The notes: a model not told the origin generated them from the letters alone. DNA of 64,000 nt from Priestia megaterium (GCA_008180335.1 VTEF01000004.1:347061-411060); one strand, 5' to 3'. Counted from the first letter of the stretch, positions 18,467 through 27,597 are shown. Translations and numbers: made by a program.

Positions 18467-20851
18467 TTAGTTACGCAATGGTTTTCCTTTCACTAACATA
18501 TGCTGCATGCGCTGTTGAGATTTTGCTTCCCCAACAAGACTTAAGAATGCTTCACGCTCTAAATCAAGCAAATACTGCTCATCCACCTTTGTTCCATAAG
18601 GCACTCGACCACCAGCAATAACAAAAGCCAATTTTGTTGCGATTTTATAATCATGTTCTGAGATATAGCCAGAATACTTCATAGATTGTGCTCCTAACAG
18701 GAGTGTCGCATATCCAGTTTCACCTACCACCGGTATCTTTTCACGTGCAGGTGGCTGATATCCAGCATCAAATAGTGAAAGAACAGCACTTTTTGCATCA
18801 TTCAATAAATGATCACTGTTAAAACTAATGCCATCTTGTTTGTTCAAGAAATTTAATTCTTTTGCTCCTAAACCGGAACTTGAGACTTTTGCTGTCGCAA
18901 TCGTTTCAAACGTTTTGTTTGCAATTTGCTGTAAGTCCAAGTTCACGCCATTTGGAAGGCCGTTCAGCTGTTTTATATACAGCTCTTTGTTCCCGCCTCC
19001 GCCTGGTATTAATCCAACTCCAACTTCAACAAGTCCCATATAAGTTTCAGCTGCTGCCTGAATTTTAGAGGTTGGTAAACAAATTTCAGTTCCTCCTCCT
19101 AGCGTCATAGCAAATGGTGCAGCGACAACCGGCTTTTCACTATATTTTAATTTCATCATCGCTTGTTGAAATTGACGAATGACAAACTCAATTTCAAAGA
19201 AATTATCATCTTGTGCTTCCATTAAAATCATGGCAAGATTTGCACCTACACAGAAGTTTTTGCCTTGATTACCGATGACAAGCCCTTTATAATTCCGATT
19301 AACCTCATCAAGCGACTCATTTAATAGCTGGATGATATCTAAACCAATGGCATTATTAGGTGATGTAAATTGTAAGCAGGCTACATCATCCCCTAAATCG
19401 ATTAAGCTAGCTCCGCTATTTTTCTTGATCACTTGATTTGTTTTATGCAATGAAGACAAATGGATAACTTTTTTATTTTCAATTAGAGGCTTATATTCCC
19501 CTCGATCATAATAGATTTTTTGGCCGTCTAATTCTTTATAAAACGAAGCGAAACCGCTTTCTTTCATCTCTTTTATCCAATTTGGTACGGTTAATTGCTG
19601 AGCTTCCATTTTTTCAATTGCTTTGGCTACTCCAATGGCATCCCATGTTTCAAAAGGGCCCATTTCCCAACCAAATCCCCATTTCATTGCTTGGTCAATT
19701 GCTACAATATCGTCAGCAATTTCATCTTTTAGTTGAGCCGCATACAGGAGAACAGGGCTAATAATATTCCATAAAAGCGTTCCGGCACGGTCATCCGAAT
19801 ATATAAGCGCTTTCATTTTATTTGGTAGTCCTTTTTCCTGTTTGCTTAATTCAGTTGCTTTCGTTTTTAACTTTTTACGTTCTCCATATTCAAGAGTATG
19901 AGGGTTTAATTCTAAAATTTCTTTTCCCTTTTTCAAAAAGAATCCTTGCCCTGATTTACTTCCTAACCAACCATTCTCTTGCATTTGCTTCATAAATGCA
20001 GGAACATCAAATACAGCCTTTTCGTCTCCTTCTACTTTTTCATACACATTTCTAGCTACATGGATAAACGTATCTAACCCTACCACGTCCAACGTACGGA
20101 ATGTCGCACTTTTTGGACGACCAATGAGTGGACCTGTTACAGAATCGACTTCTCCAATACTATACCCGCCCTTTAACATTTCTTGAACGGTGACTAATAG
20201 TCCATATGTTCCGATTCGATTGGCAATAAAATTAGGTGTATCTTTGGCTATTACTACGCCTTTGCCTAAAACATTTTCTCCAAAAGATTTCATATATTGG
20301 ACAACTTCCGAATTTGTATCATTTGTCGGAATTACTTCTAGTAATTTCAAATAACGAGGCGGGTTGAAAAAATGCGTTCCTAAGAAATGGGCTTTAAAAT
20401 CATCAGAACGACCTTTTGCCATTTCATGAATGGAAATACCCGATGTATTTGAACTAATAATACTTCCTTTTTTTCTCACTTCGTCAATTTTTGCAAATAA
20501 ATCCTGCTTGACGTCTAAGCGTTCTACTACTACTTCAATAATCCAATCGCAGTCCTTTAGTTGATGTAGATGATCTTCTAAATTTCCCGGCTGAATTAAC
20601 GATAATCTAGATTTCGACATCAATGGTGCTGGCTTTTGTTTCAATAATTTCTTTAACGCATTTGAACTAAAGCGATTACGCACTTGTGGGCTTTCTACCG
20701 TTAATCCTTTTGCCGCTTCTTCACTCGTTACCTCTTTAGGCACAATATCTAGCAGTAATGTTGGAATACCGACATTTGCTAAATGTGCTGCAATACCAGA
20801 ACCCATAACACCAGAACCTAAAACGGCTGCTTTTTTGATTTTAAAGCTCAT
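18467..20851 (-). CDS. fadN: 3-hydroxyacyl-CoA dehydrogenase / enoyl-CoA hydratase FadN
   Basis: FadN carries out the two middle steps of beta-oxidation. The 794-residue protein begins with the NAD-binding 3-hydroxyacyl-CoA dehydrogenase domain (GSGVMGSGIAAHLA at 12-25, then SSNTSGISI, THFFNPPRYLKLLE), followed by the C-terminal dehydrogenase domains, and ends with an enoyl-CoA hydratase (crotonase) domain from about residue 480 (KNFCVGANLA, GGGTEICLP, VGVGLIPGGGG). This order, dehydrogenase then hydratase, is the reverse of E. coli FadB and typical of Bacillus FadN (YusL). It leads the fad operon with a FadR box just upstream. Confidence 0.97.
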   Translation of the reverse strand: MSFKIKKAAVLGSGVMGSGIAAHLANVGIPTLLLDIVPKEVTSEEAAKGLTVESPQVRNRFSSNALKKLLKQKPAPLMSKSRLSLIQPGNLEDHLHQLKDCDWIIEVVVERLDVKQDLFAKIDEVRKKGSIISSNTSGISIHEMAKGRSDDFKAHFLGTHFFNPPRYLKLLEVIPTNDTNSEVVQYMKSFGENVLGKGVVIAKDTPNFIANRIGTYGLLVTVQEMLKGGYSIGEVDSVTGPLIGRPKSATFRTLDVVGLDTFIHVARNVYEKVEGDEKAVFDVPAFMKQMQENGWLGSKSGQGFFLKKGKEILELNPHTLEYGERKKLKTKATELSKQEKGLPNKMKALIYSDDRAGTLLWNIISPVLLYAAQLKDEIADDIVAIDQAMKWGFGWEMGPFETWDAIGVAKAIEKMEAQQLTVPNWIKEMKESGFASFYKELDGQKIYYDRGEYKPLIENKKVIHLSSLHKTNQVIKKNSGASLIDLGDDVACLQFTSPNNAIGLDIIQLLNESLDEVNRNYKGLVIGNQGKNFCVGANLAMILMEAQDDNFFEIEFVIRQFQQAMMKLKYSEKPVVAAPFAMTLGGGTEICLPTSKIQAAAETYMGLVEVGVGLIPGGGGNKELYIKQLNGLPNGVNLDLQQIANKTFETIATAKVSSSGLGAKELNFLNKQDGISFNSDHLLNDAKSAVLSLFDAGYQPPAREKIPVVGETGYATLLLGAQSMKYSGYISEHDYKIATKLAFVIAGGRVPYGTKVDEQYLLDLEREAFLSLVGEAKSQQRMQHMLVKGKPLRN

Positions 20852-20873
20852 GATTATATCCCCCTTAATACAT

Positions 20874-20891
20874 TGAATGAATAGTCATTCA
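20874..20891 (-). promoter_or_regulatory. FadR operator upstream of fadN
   Basis: TGAATGAATAGTCATTCA is an exact fit to the consensus I know for the TetR-type FadR (YsiA) of B. subtilis, TGAATGAMTANTCATTCA. It lies 23 bases before the fadN start. Long-chain acyl-CoA should release FadR and switch on beta-oxidation. No second copy is seen near fadM. Confidence 0.93.
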
Positions 20892-21031
20892 TTTTATTCT
20901 CAAAAAAAGAGAGTTACTGTTAATCTCTGATATTACTATAAAACATTTTTTAAATTTTCGCAATATATTAACAAAATTATTTATAACTATTTTTTCGTTT
21001 GTTGGTTACATTAAAACAAGGAGGTGATGTA

Positions 21032-21181
21032 ATGTCACGATTAAAGAAAGATCCTTCAGGAGCTGGTGTAAGTGCAGCAAGCGTGAAAGGAAACGCAGGC
21101 CCTTCGCAAGAAATCGGTTCTCACGGTAAAAAGACCTCTCAAAATCAACAATATAAAAAACAAAATATGCAAAACGATTAA
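21032..21181 (+). CDS. yuzL: YuzL-family small protein
   Basis: A 49-residue, basic, hydrophilic protein beginning MSRLKKDPSGAGVSAASVKG; the KDPS-x-AG-SAA-V pattern and the place between fadN and the fadM-like gene match yuzL of B. subtilis. The start at 21032 has a perfect ribosome site, AAGGAGGTGAT at 21018-21028; an upstream ATG at 20999 has none. The composition (Gly, Ser, Gln, Lys, no hydrophobic core) recalls minor small acid-soluble spore proteins, but that is a guess. It is the only plus-strand gene of the neighbourhood. Confidence 0.85.
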   Translation: MSRLKKDPSGAGVSAASVKGNAGPSQEIGSHGKKTSQNQQYKKQNMQND

Positions 21182-21195
21182 TCGTAAAATCAAAC

Positions 21196-21221
21196 ATCGG
21201 ACATGATTGATCATGTTCGAT
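21196..21221. terminator. Hairpin between convergent yuzL and fadM
   Basis: The stem ATCGGACATGA / TCATGTTCGAT is followed by a short pyrimidine-rich stretch on the plus strand. It may end yuzL and, less well, fadM. Confidence 0.6.
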
Positions 21222-21241
21222 TTCCTCTATAATGCATCGGG

Positions 21242-22159
21242 TTACTTCTTAACGATTCCTTTTAAAACAAATGATACATTGGCTGGTCTCTCGGCTAGCC
21301 TTCTCATAAAATAACCGTACCAATCTGTCCCATATGGAACATATACTCTCATCGTATATCCTTCTCGTGCTAGCTGTTCTTGTTTTTCAGGTCGTATCCC
21401 ATACAGCATTTGAAATTCAAATTGTTCTTTTGAAATGTTGTGTTTAGCAACCAATTGCTTTGTATATTCAATGATGTTATCATCATGAGTCGCAACAGCT
21501 GTGTAATGTCCATTTAATAAGTGAGTTTTAATGATTTTTTTAAAATTTTCATCTACATCTGTTTTGTCAGGAAACGCCACATCAGCAGGTTCCTTATACG
21601 CGCCTTTTACTAGCCTTAAATTGGGTGCATACGGATTCAAATTTATCATATCTTGCTCTGTTCGATATAAATAAGCTTGAATAACTGTGCCAACATGACT
21701 GTATTTCGGCTTTAATTCTTTGAAAATGTTAATCGTTCTTCCACAGCGTTTGTAATCTTCCATATCAATTGTTACAAATACGTTATGTTCCTTTGCCTCT
21801 TGTAAAATCCGATGCATATTCTGTAGCACTACATCACTAGATACATCGAGGCCCATTGACGTTAACTTTAATGATATTTGCGAATCAAGCCCTTCACATC
21901 CTATGGCACGAATAGCTTCTATACACTGATCAGCCATTTCATTTGCTTCTCGTTCATTATCAACAAATTCCCCCAAATAATCAATGGTCACTTTCAGTCC
22001 ATTGGCATTTAATCGTTTTATTACATCTATAGCTAAATCGATTGTTTCGCCTGCTACAAAACGTCTCGCTCCAAAGCGCAACCCGTAGCGTTTTGCAAGT
22101 TTTGTTAACATTTTATTTTTAGACAAAAATAAAAAAAAGCTGCGCATTGTCTGTTCCAT
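21242..22159 (-). CDS. fadM: Proline dehydrogenase (FadM/YusM type)
   Basis: This 305-residue flavoprotein belongs to the mono-functional proline dehydrogenase family, which oxidises proline to pyrroline-5-carboxylate. Family signatures are the TIM-barrel segments VTIDYLGEFV, FVTIDMEDY and RLVKGAYKEP, and the C-terminal substrate-binding YGTDWYGYFMRRLAERP. The position beside the fad genes matches yusM of B. subtilis, called fadM in some annotations; a link with fatty-acid oxidation is not obvious from sequence. GGGAGGG precedes the ATG. No pyrroline-5-carboxylate dehydrogenase is nearby. Confidence 0.9.
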   Translation of the reverse strand: MEQTMRSFFLFLSKNKMLTKLAKRYGLRFGARRFVAGETIDLAIDVIKRLNANGLKVTIDYLGEFVDNEREANEMADQCIEAIRAIGCEGLDSQISLKLTSMGLDVSSDVVLQNMHRILQEAKEHNVFVTIDMEDYKRCGRTINIFKELKPKYSHVGTVIQAYLYRTEQDMINLNPYAPNLRLVKGAYKEPADVAFPDKTDVDENFKKIIKTHLLNGHYTAVATHDDNIIEYTKQLVAKHNISKEQFEFQMLYGIRPEKQEQLAREGYTMRVYVPYGTDWYGYFMRRLAERPANVSFVLKGIVKK

Positions 22160-22416
22160 AGCAATCCCTCCCGATTTTTTGCAATCTTATTTGTAAATAA
22201 AGTGTTAAATTATCTTAATTTTAACATTTTATTTATGTCATTAATAATATAGATTGGATTTTAGGAAGATAACGGATTCTATTTATAATATGCTACATAT
22301 CTAAATACGTTCAGCAAGTTTTAATGATCCGAAATGAATCTTCAAACAGTGGAGAATAATTTAATATAATGATTGTTTGATAGAGTGGTTAGCTGCACTT
22401 ACCTGCTAACAGCCAC

Positions 22417-22452
22417 TAAAAAAAGCGTTCATCAAGTAATCGATGAACGCTT
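22417..22452 (-). terminator. Terminator of the siderophore-uptake operon
   Basis: The stem AAGCGTTCATC / GATGAACGCTT with seven T on the minus strand directly follows the last gene (yusU). The rest of the 22,160-22,416 gap is AT-rich; it must hold the fadM promoter but shows no gene. Confidence 0.92.
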
Positions 22453-22453
22453 G

Positions 22454-22717
22454 TTAATCTTGTTTATGTTGATTTGTACGATGTTGTTCATTTAATGCTT
22501 TAATCTCTTTTACGATATTGACCATTTCCGCTTTTGCTTCTGGATAAAGCTGATTCCAATGCTTTATTAAAGGAGGCATAGATTTTGAAATATATGTATA
22601 GATTACCCATGCTTGTATTTTCTCTTTTAATTCTTCATTGCTCTCTCCTACCATTAATTCTGTGTATTTCTCAAGTAATCCTTCAAGCTGTTCTTTAAAT
22701 TGTTTATCCACATGCAT
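22454..22717 (-). CDS. yusU: DUF2573-type protein (YusU-like)
   Basis: An 87-residue helical, charged protein without signal or membrane segments, with a Trp-containing middle (KAWVIYTYI / KHWNQLYPEAK-type pattern). It resembles YusU, the small protein encoded beside the siderophore ATPase gene yusV in B. subtilis. Its start overlaps the 3' end of the FhuF-like gene by 14 bases, and AAGGAGGG precedes its ATG. Co-transcription with iron genes suggests a role under iron limitation, but no activity is known to me. Confidence 0.7.
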   Translation of the reverse strand: MHVDKQFKEQLEGLLEKYTELMVGESNEELKEKIQAWVIYTYISKSMPPLIKHWNQLYPEAKAEMVNIVKEIKALNEQHRTNQHKQD

Positions 22718-23486
22718 TCCCTCCTTTTTGTCCTGTTTTACATAAAACTGGACATGTTTTGCAGTATTGATGTTTAGCTGCTGTTTGATAAGATAAGCAA
22801 CAAGTTTGACGTAATCTTACTGGTTCCTGGACATGTTTAACATGTTGTTTTGGTGTATGATAGCGTTGAAGTGGATTGTGGTGATATGAACCAAACTGTG
22901 ATCCTTTTGCTTCGTGCAGTAAATAGTGCAGATCTGCTTTTATTGCCGGATGGTTTCTCTCTATGCTTGTGTCTTGAAGAAGCATTTCATACATCCAAAA
23001 AATATATACAACAATATTCTCCCACAAAGTTAGCTTTGAAATCTTTGTAATATGACGTATCGCTAACCAAATCGGTTCCAAATGATAGGCAAATAATTCT
23101 GTAATCAATTTCTCTCTCAACTTTTCACGATTACTCCCTGTGACATGATCAAACTCATAATTGTTGTAATGAATAGATGGCAGCCATAAAGAATCGTCTA
23201 AATTTGTGGTATATAACGATACATTTTGAAGAGAAAGGTTCAGCTTTTTATCCTGTACACTAAACATATAAAGAGCTGAAAGCACAACAAAACTATATCT
23301 TTTTGAAAAAATAGAAGCAGCCACTTGTAAATTGGGCGCTTCTATTTGTTGTTGAATAAACGTTAAATGATGAACCATTTTTTGTGCATCAATACAATCG
23401 CTTGCGTCTATTTGGTGAGCAGCATTCTGTTTAAAGGTAACTCTGAATTTTTCTGTTAACAGAGTTTGCTCTTTGATAGTCAGCAT
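22704..23486 (-). CDS. FhuF-like siderophore ferric reductase
   Basis: The C-terminus carries a cysteine cluster CC-x11-C-x2-C (RQTCCLSYQ... and YCKTCP), the arrangement by which FhuF-type reductases hold a [2Fe-2S] cluster to release iron from ferric siderophores in the cytosol. The rest (about 200 residues) is poorly conserved. The start at 23486 (MLTIKEQ) lies one base past the yusV stop codon with AGGTG upstream, giving 260 residues; the longer frame would run back into yusV. The last 15 residues add two more cysteines. Its place after the ATPase and permease genes in a Fur-controlled operon supports the assignment. Confidence 0.8.
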   Translation of the reverse strand: MLTIKEQTLLTEKFRVTFKQNAAHQIDASDCIDAQKMVHHLTFIQQQIEAPNLQVAASIFSKRYSFVVLSALYMFSVQDKKLNLSLQNVSLYTTNLDDSLWLPSIHYNNYEFDHVTGSNREKLREKLITELFAYHLEPIWLAIRHITKISKLTLWENIVVYIFWMYEMLLQDTSIERNHPAIKADLHYLLHEAKGSQFGSYHHNPLQRYHTPKQHVKHVQEPVRLRQTCCLSYQTAAKHQYCKTCPVLCKTGQKGGNACG

Positions 23487-23487
23487 G

Positions 23488-24303
23488 TTACACACCTGCT
23501 GCGACTTTCTGAACAATACAACGGCCTCTGCCATGCGGAATACATAATGGTGTTCCAAACAATGGATCAACTGTGACTTCACAGTTCATATTAAAGACAT
23601 TCTGAACAAGTTGACATGTAATCACTTCTTCTGGCTTACCTTGTGCATAAATCTGTTTGTTTTGAAGCGCCACAATGTGATGGGCATAACGGCATGCTAA
23701 ATTCAAATCATGCAGCACCATTACAATCGTACGTTTTTCTTTCTCATTTAATTCAAATAATAAGTCTAAAATCTCAATTTGATGTGTCATATCTAAATAT
23801 GTTGTTGGCTCATCTAGCAAAATAATATCTGTATCTTGAGCAAGTGTCATGGCAATCCATGCACGTTGACGCTGACCACCAGACAGCGAATCAACTTGGC
23901 GGTCGGCTAAATCCGTTAATCTCGTTGCATCCAAGGCTTTTTGAACCTTTTTCTCATCTTCTTCTGACCACTGACGAAACCAATTTTGATAAGGATAACG
24001 TCCTTGTTTCACTAATTGCAAAACGGTTAATCCTTCAGGCGCAACGGGACTTTGAGGCAAAATCGCTAATTGTTTTGCAATTTCTTTTGTAGGTAACGAT
24101 GAAATCTTTGAACCTTCTAACAGAATCGAACCATTTTGCGGCTTTAATAAACGGGCCAATGAACGTAAAAGCGTTGATTTACCACATCCGTTACCACCTA
24201 TAAAGACCGTAATTTCACCTTTTGGAATTTTTAAATCCAGTTCGTCAATGATCATGGCATCTCCATAAGACAGAGTTAATGCCTTTGTTTCTAATGAATG
24301 CAT
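23488..24303 (-). CDS. yusV: Iron-siderophore ABC transporter ATPase (YusV-like)
   Basis: A 271-residue FecE-type ATPase: Walker A GGNGCGKS at about residue 37, signature LSGGQRQRAWIAM, and Walker B IILLDEPTTYLD. In B. subtilis YusV energises several siderophore importers, including the YfiYZ-YfhA system. The ATG at 24303 is chosen because AAGGAG lies eight bases upstream; the longer frame overlaps the permease gene. Here it directly follows the two permease genes, so one complete importer is encoded together. Confidence 0.93.
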   Translation of the reverse strand: MHSLETKALTLSYGDAMIIDELDLKIPKGEITVFIGGNGCGKSTLLRSLARLLKPQNGSILLEGSKISSLPTKEIAKQLAILPQSPVAPEGLTVLQLVKQGRYPYQNWFRQWSEEDEKKVQKALDATRLTDLADRQVDSLSGGQRQRAWIAMTLAQDTDIILLDEPTTYLDMTHQIEILDLLFELNEKEKRTIVMVLHDLNLACRYAHHIVALQNKQIYAQGKPEEVITCQLVQNVFNMNCEVTVDPLFGTPLCIPHGRGRCIVQKVAAGV

Positions 24304-24331
24304 GTCATTCGCTCCTTTTTGCAAAAACGTC

Positions 24332-25381
24332 TTACACGTTTCTTTGCTTATATAATAAATAAATAAAATACGGAGCACCTATAGCGGCTGTAAACACACC
24401 AGCAGGCACTTCAATTGGTAAAAACACCGTACGTCCAATTAAATCGGCTACAACAATTAAAATCGCACCAATTAGTGCTGATAACGGTAATAATGCGCCA
24501 AATGATGAACCAACAAGCCTACGTGCAATGTGAGGAGCAAGCAATCCTACAAAACTGATCCCTCCTGCAAATGCCACGGCGCTTCCTGTTAAAGCTGTAC
24601 CTATAATTAAAAGACCTAAACGGCTTTTTTGAACGTGGCTTCCAACATTCGTTGCAATTTCTTCTCCAAATTCTTGTATATTTAAATTTCGTACCATTAT
24701 TAAACTAATCACCAATAATACAACTGTAACGGGAACAAGGACATACACATTATCCCAGCTCGAACCATATACTGTACCTGTAATCCAGATATTAGCCTGA
24801 CTGGCTCTGTAGATTGGCCCCATCAGCATAAACATTGTCGTCATAGATTTAGTTAATGCTGTTAAACCAATTCCAATTAGCACAAGTGTAATTGGAGATA
24901 CACCGTTTCGCCATGCGAATACGTACAGCAATACCGCTACAACTAAAGCACCTAAAAAAGCACTGACAGGGAGCCAATGAATACTAACCGTTAATGAGTT
25001 GTTTGTATCGCTAAAAAGTGCTAGAAATAACACAACCCCAACAGATGCCCCACCCGTTAAACCAATTAAATCAGGCGATGCTAACGGGTTGCGAACAAGC
25101 CCTTGCAAAATTGCTCCTGCAGTAGCTAAACAAACTCCTGCACAAATGGCAATAATAATACGCGGCAAGCGAAAAGATGTCACAACTAGCCGTTCAAACT
25201 CCACTCCGTACCCGAATAAAATCTGAATAACTTTTACAGGATTAATAAATAATTCACCTGCTCCGGCGCTGAGTAACGAGAGCGCCACTAACAAAAGCAA
25301 CAAAATGCCAATAATGGCAGCTGCCTTTATGTTTACTAAAAATGAGACATATTTCAGCCGAAATGGTTGGTATCGCTTCAT
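24332..25381 (-). CDS. Iron-siderophore ABC transporter permease (FecCD type, YfhA-like)
   Basis: This 349-residue membrane protein of the BtuC/FecCD family has nine to ten hydrophobic segments and the family blocks RLPRIIIAICAGVCLA, GAILQGLVRNPLASPDLIGL and SFVGLLAPHIARRLVG. It pairs with the preceding permease to form the heterodimeric channel. Its ATG overlaps the stop of the first permease gene (ATGA), so translation is coupled. Within the pair it resembles YfhA of B. subtilis; the substrate (a hydroxamate or catecholate siderophore) cannot be settled from sequence. Confidence 0.9.
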   Translation of the reverse strand: MKRYQPFRLKYVSFLVNIKAAAIIGILLLLLVALSLLSAGAGELFINPVKVIQILFGYGVEFERLVVTSFRLPRIIIAICAGVCLATAGAILQGLVRNPLASPDLIGLTGGASVGVVLFLALFSDTNNSLTVSIHWLPVSAFLGALVVAVLLYVFAWRNGVSPITLVLIGIGLTALTKSMTTMFMLMGPIYRASQANIWITGTVYGSSWDNVYVLVPVTVVLLVISLIMVRNLNIQEFGEEIATNVGSHVQKSRLGLLIIGTALTGSAVAFAGGISFVGLLAPHIARRLVGSSFGALLPLSALIGAILIVVADLIGRTVFLPIEVPAGVFTAAIGAPYFIYLLYKQRNV

Positions 25382-26382
25382 GATGAGCCAGCCTCCTTTC
25401 GTGCCAAATAAATAAAGAAAGGAGTTCCGACAAGGGCGGTCATCACACCTACTGGTACCTCTGCCGGCATAATGACATATCGAGCCGCTATGTCAGCAAC
25501 TAATAATAAAATTCCCCCTGCTACTGCACTATACGGGAAAATCCATCGATAATCTTGCCCTACAAATGAACGGACAATATGGGGAATAATAATACCAACA
25601 AAACTAATCGGCCCAGCAATTGCGACGGCTCCGCCTGCTAAAATAGTAATGATTGTTCCTGATACAATTTTAACAAAAGCTGTACGTTGCCCAAGCCCTT
25701 TAGCAACATCTTCACCAATCGTTAAAACATTAATTTTTTGTGCCATAAAAAAAGCTAACACAGTGGCTACTGCTATATAAGGCAATACACTGTATAAAAC
25801 TTCTAGTTTACGACCTTGTACAGATCCGGCTAACCAGAAAAGGACTTGATCAAGAGACGTCTCATCGATGGCAAGCAAACCTTGCGTTAACGATGAGAAA
25901 AAAGCAGCGATTGCAGCTCCTGCAAGCGTAAGCTTAATAGGAGTCAACCCCTCTTTTCCAAGTGAGCCTAAAAAATAAACAACCACAACTGCCAGAGCTG
26001 CTCCTCCAAATGCAATCCATGTAAAGGCTTGCAGAGAGTTAACTGAAAAGAAAATAACAGCAACGACAATAAAAAAGCTTGCACCTGCATTCACTCCAAT
26101 AATATCCGGGGATGCAAGTGGATTTTTAGTTAGCGCCTGCATCATTGCACCTGCAATTCCTAAACAGCTTCCCACTGCAGCTCCAATTAATGCACGCGGT
26201 AATCTTACATTTTGTATAACTATGTGCTCATTTGATCCATTAAAAGATTGAAATGCATCGATTGCAGTTTTAACGCTTGTATTTGTATATCCCAATACGA
26301 TACTTAAGCCTATGCAAACTACCAATATTATAATTCCTAAAATGAGCCCTACGATTTTCATTTGAATACTACGCAGTATCAT
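25378..26382 (-). CDS. Iron-siderophore ABC transporter permease (FecCD type, YfiZ-like)
   Basis: A 334-residue FecCD-family membrane protein with blocks RLPRALIGAAVGSCLG, GAMMQALTKNPLASPDIIG and SFVGIIIPHIVRSFVG. It is the first gene of the minus-strand iron operon. The ATG at 26382 is preferred, with AGGAG eight bases upstream; ATG 26388 is too close to that site. Upstream lie a sigma-A promoter and a Fur box, divergent from the binding-protein gene. It should form the channel with the next gene product. Confidence 0.9.
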   Translation of the reverse strand: MILRSIQMKIVGLILGIIILVVCIGLSIVLGYTNTSVKTAIDAFQSFNGSNEHIVIQNVRLPRALIGAAVGSCLGIAGAMMQALTKNPLASPDIIGVNAGASFFIVVAVIFFSVNSLQAFTWIAFGGAALAVVVVYFLGSLGKEGLTPIKLTLAGAAIAAFFSSLTQGLLAIDETSLDQVLFWLAGSVQGRKLEVLYSVLPYIAVATVLAFFMAQKINVLTIGEDVAKGLGQRTAFVKIVSGTIITILAGGAVAIAGPISFVGIIIPHIVRSFVGQDYRWIFPYSAVAGGILLLVADIAARYVIMPAEVPVGVMTALVGTPFFIYLARKEAGSS

Positions 26383-26427
26383 TTCCATTGCTCCTCTGAG
26401 ATGACTCATACATCTATACTTTCTTCT

Positions 26428-26456
26428 AGTTTAGAAAACTTTAAAAAAAGTGTCAA
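26428..26456 (-). promoter_or_regulatory. Promoter of the siderophore permease operon
   Basis: On the minus strand TTGACA (complement of 26451-26456) and TAAACT (complement of 26428-26433) are 17 bases apart. A Fur box begins seven bases upstream of the -35 element. Confidence 0.8.
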
Positions 26457-26462
26457 TGAATT

Positions 26463-26477
26463 TGAGAATCATTTTCA
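26463..26477. promoter_or_regulatory. Fur box 1
   Basis: TGAGAAT-C-ATTTTCA fits the 7-1-7 Fur core (TGATAAT-N-ATTATCA) with one mismatch per half. It lies between the two divergent promoters. Confidence 0.85.
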
Positions 26478-26485
26478 TTTTTTTA

Positions 26486-26514
26486 TTGACAGAAACTAAA
26501 AGTTGCAATATTAT
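26486..26514 (+). promoter_or_regulatory. Promoter of the siderophore-binding protein gene
   Basis: TTGACA (26486-26491) and TATTAT (26509-26514) are exactly 17 bases apart, a near-consensus sigma-A promoter flanked on both sides by Fur boxes. Confidence 0.88.
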
Positions 26515-26526
26515 CAAAAATGTAAA

Positions 26527-26541
26527 TGAAAATCATTATCA
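26527..26541. promoter_or_regulatory. Fur box 2
   Basis: TGAAAAT-C-ATTATCA matches the 7-1-7 Fur core with one difference. It lies 12 bases after the -10 element, over the predicted transcription start, so iron-loaded Fur should block transcription. Confidence 0.92.
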
Positions 26542-26561
26542 TCTATACAGGGGGTTAAGAA

Positions 26562-27563
26562 GTGAATACATATCGACACAAATTTTCATTTTTACTAACA
26601 CTACTGACGGTTCTAGTGTTAGCATTAGCTGCTTGCGGCAATGCAAATGAAAAAGAAAATGGCGGCAAAAAAGAAGGCGAAAGTAAAGAAGAGGCATATA
26701 CAGTTGAACATGCGATGGGAAAAACTGAAATTAAAGGAACGCCTAAACGTGTGGTTGTTTTAACTAACGAAGGAACTGAAGCACTTTTAGCAATGGGTGT
26801 TAAACCTGTAGGTGCTGTACAATCTTGGTTAGGCGATCCATGGTACGATCACATCAAAGGTGATATGGAAGACGTTGAAGTTGTAGGGGTTGAACACGAA
26901 GTAACTTTAGAGAAGATTGCAGCGTTAAAACCGGATTTAATCATCGGAAATAAGATGCGTCAAGAAGCAGTATACGATAAGTTAAGTGCAATTGCTCCAA
27001 CTGTTTTCTCAGAAACATTAAGAGGAGATTGGAAAGAAAACTTCAAATTGTATGCAAAAGCGTTAAACCATGAAGAAAAAGGAAATGAAGTGTTAAGCCA
27101 ATTTGATGCTCATGTAGAAGAGTTGAAGCAACAATTAGGTGATAAAGTCAATCAAGAAGTTTCTGTTGTTCGCTTCATGGCTGGAAATGCGCGTATTTAT
27201 TACACAGATTCATTTTCTGGAGTGATCTTTGATCAATTAGGATTTAAACGCGTTAAAGAACAAGAAGAGATTTTTACTGCTGATAACAAGCTTGGAAATC
27301 TTGCTATAGATGTAGGAAAAGAAGTGATTCCTAAAATGGACGGAGATGTTCTTTTCTATTTCACTTATGCTCCAGTGAATGATCCAAAAGCTTTAGCTAC
27401 TGAAAAAGAATGGACAAGTGATCCTTTATGGAAAAATTTAAGTGTTGTTAAAAATGGAAATGCTCATCAAGTTAGTGATGCTATTTGGAATACAGCTGGT
27501 GGTGTATTAGCAGCAAACTTAATGCTTGATGATGTTGAAGAAATCTTTTTAACTGAGAAGTAA
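26562..27563 (+). CDS. Siderophore-binding lipoprotein (YfiY-like)
   Basis: A 333-residue class III solute-binding lipoprotein for ferric siderophores. The signal peptide ends in the lipobox LALAAC with Cys25 lipidated. After an acidic-lysine linker comes the two-lobe helical-backbone fold with PKRVVVLTNEGTEALLAMGVKPVG, ALKPDLIIGNK and the C-terminal DAIWNTAGGVLAANLMLDD. It resembles YfiY, which serves hydroxamate siderophores in B. subtilis. The start is a GTG with a GGGGG ribosome site. It is divergent from its permease genes and has its own terminator. Confidence 0.92.
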   Translation: MNTYRHKFSFLLTLLTVLVLALAACGNANEKENGGKKEGESKEEAYTVEHAMGKTEIKGTPKRVVVLTNEGTEALLAMGVKPVGAVQSWLGDPWYDHIKGDMEDVEVVGVEHEVTLEKIAALKPDLIIGNKMRQEAVYDKLSAIAPTVFSETLRGDWKENFKLYAKALNHEEKGNEVLSQFDAHVEELKQQLGDKVNQEVSVVRFMAGNARIYYTDSFSGVIFDQLGFKRVKEQEEIFTADNKLGNLAIDVGKEVIPKMDGDVLFYFTYAPVNDPKALATEKEWTSDPLWKNLSVVKNGNAHQVSDAIWNTAGGVLAANLMLDDVEEIFLTEK

Positions 27564-27566
27564 GGT

Positions 27567-27597
27567 AAAAGCAGTCTCGTAATGAGACTGCTTTTTG
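27567..27597 (+). terminator. Terminator of the binding-protein gene
   Basis: The stem AAAGCAGTCTC / GAGACTGCTTT is followed by T-rich bases, starting four bases past the stop codon. Confidence 0.92.
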
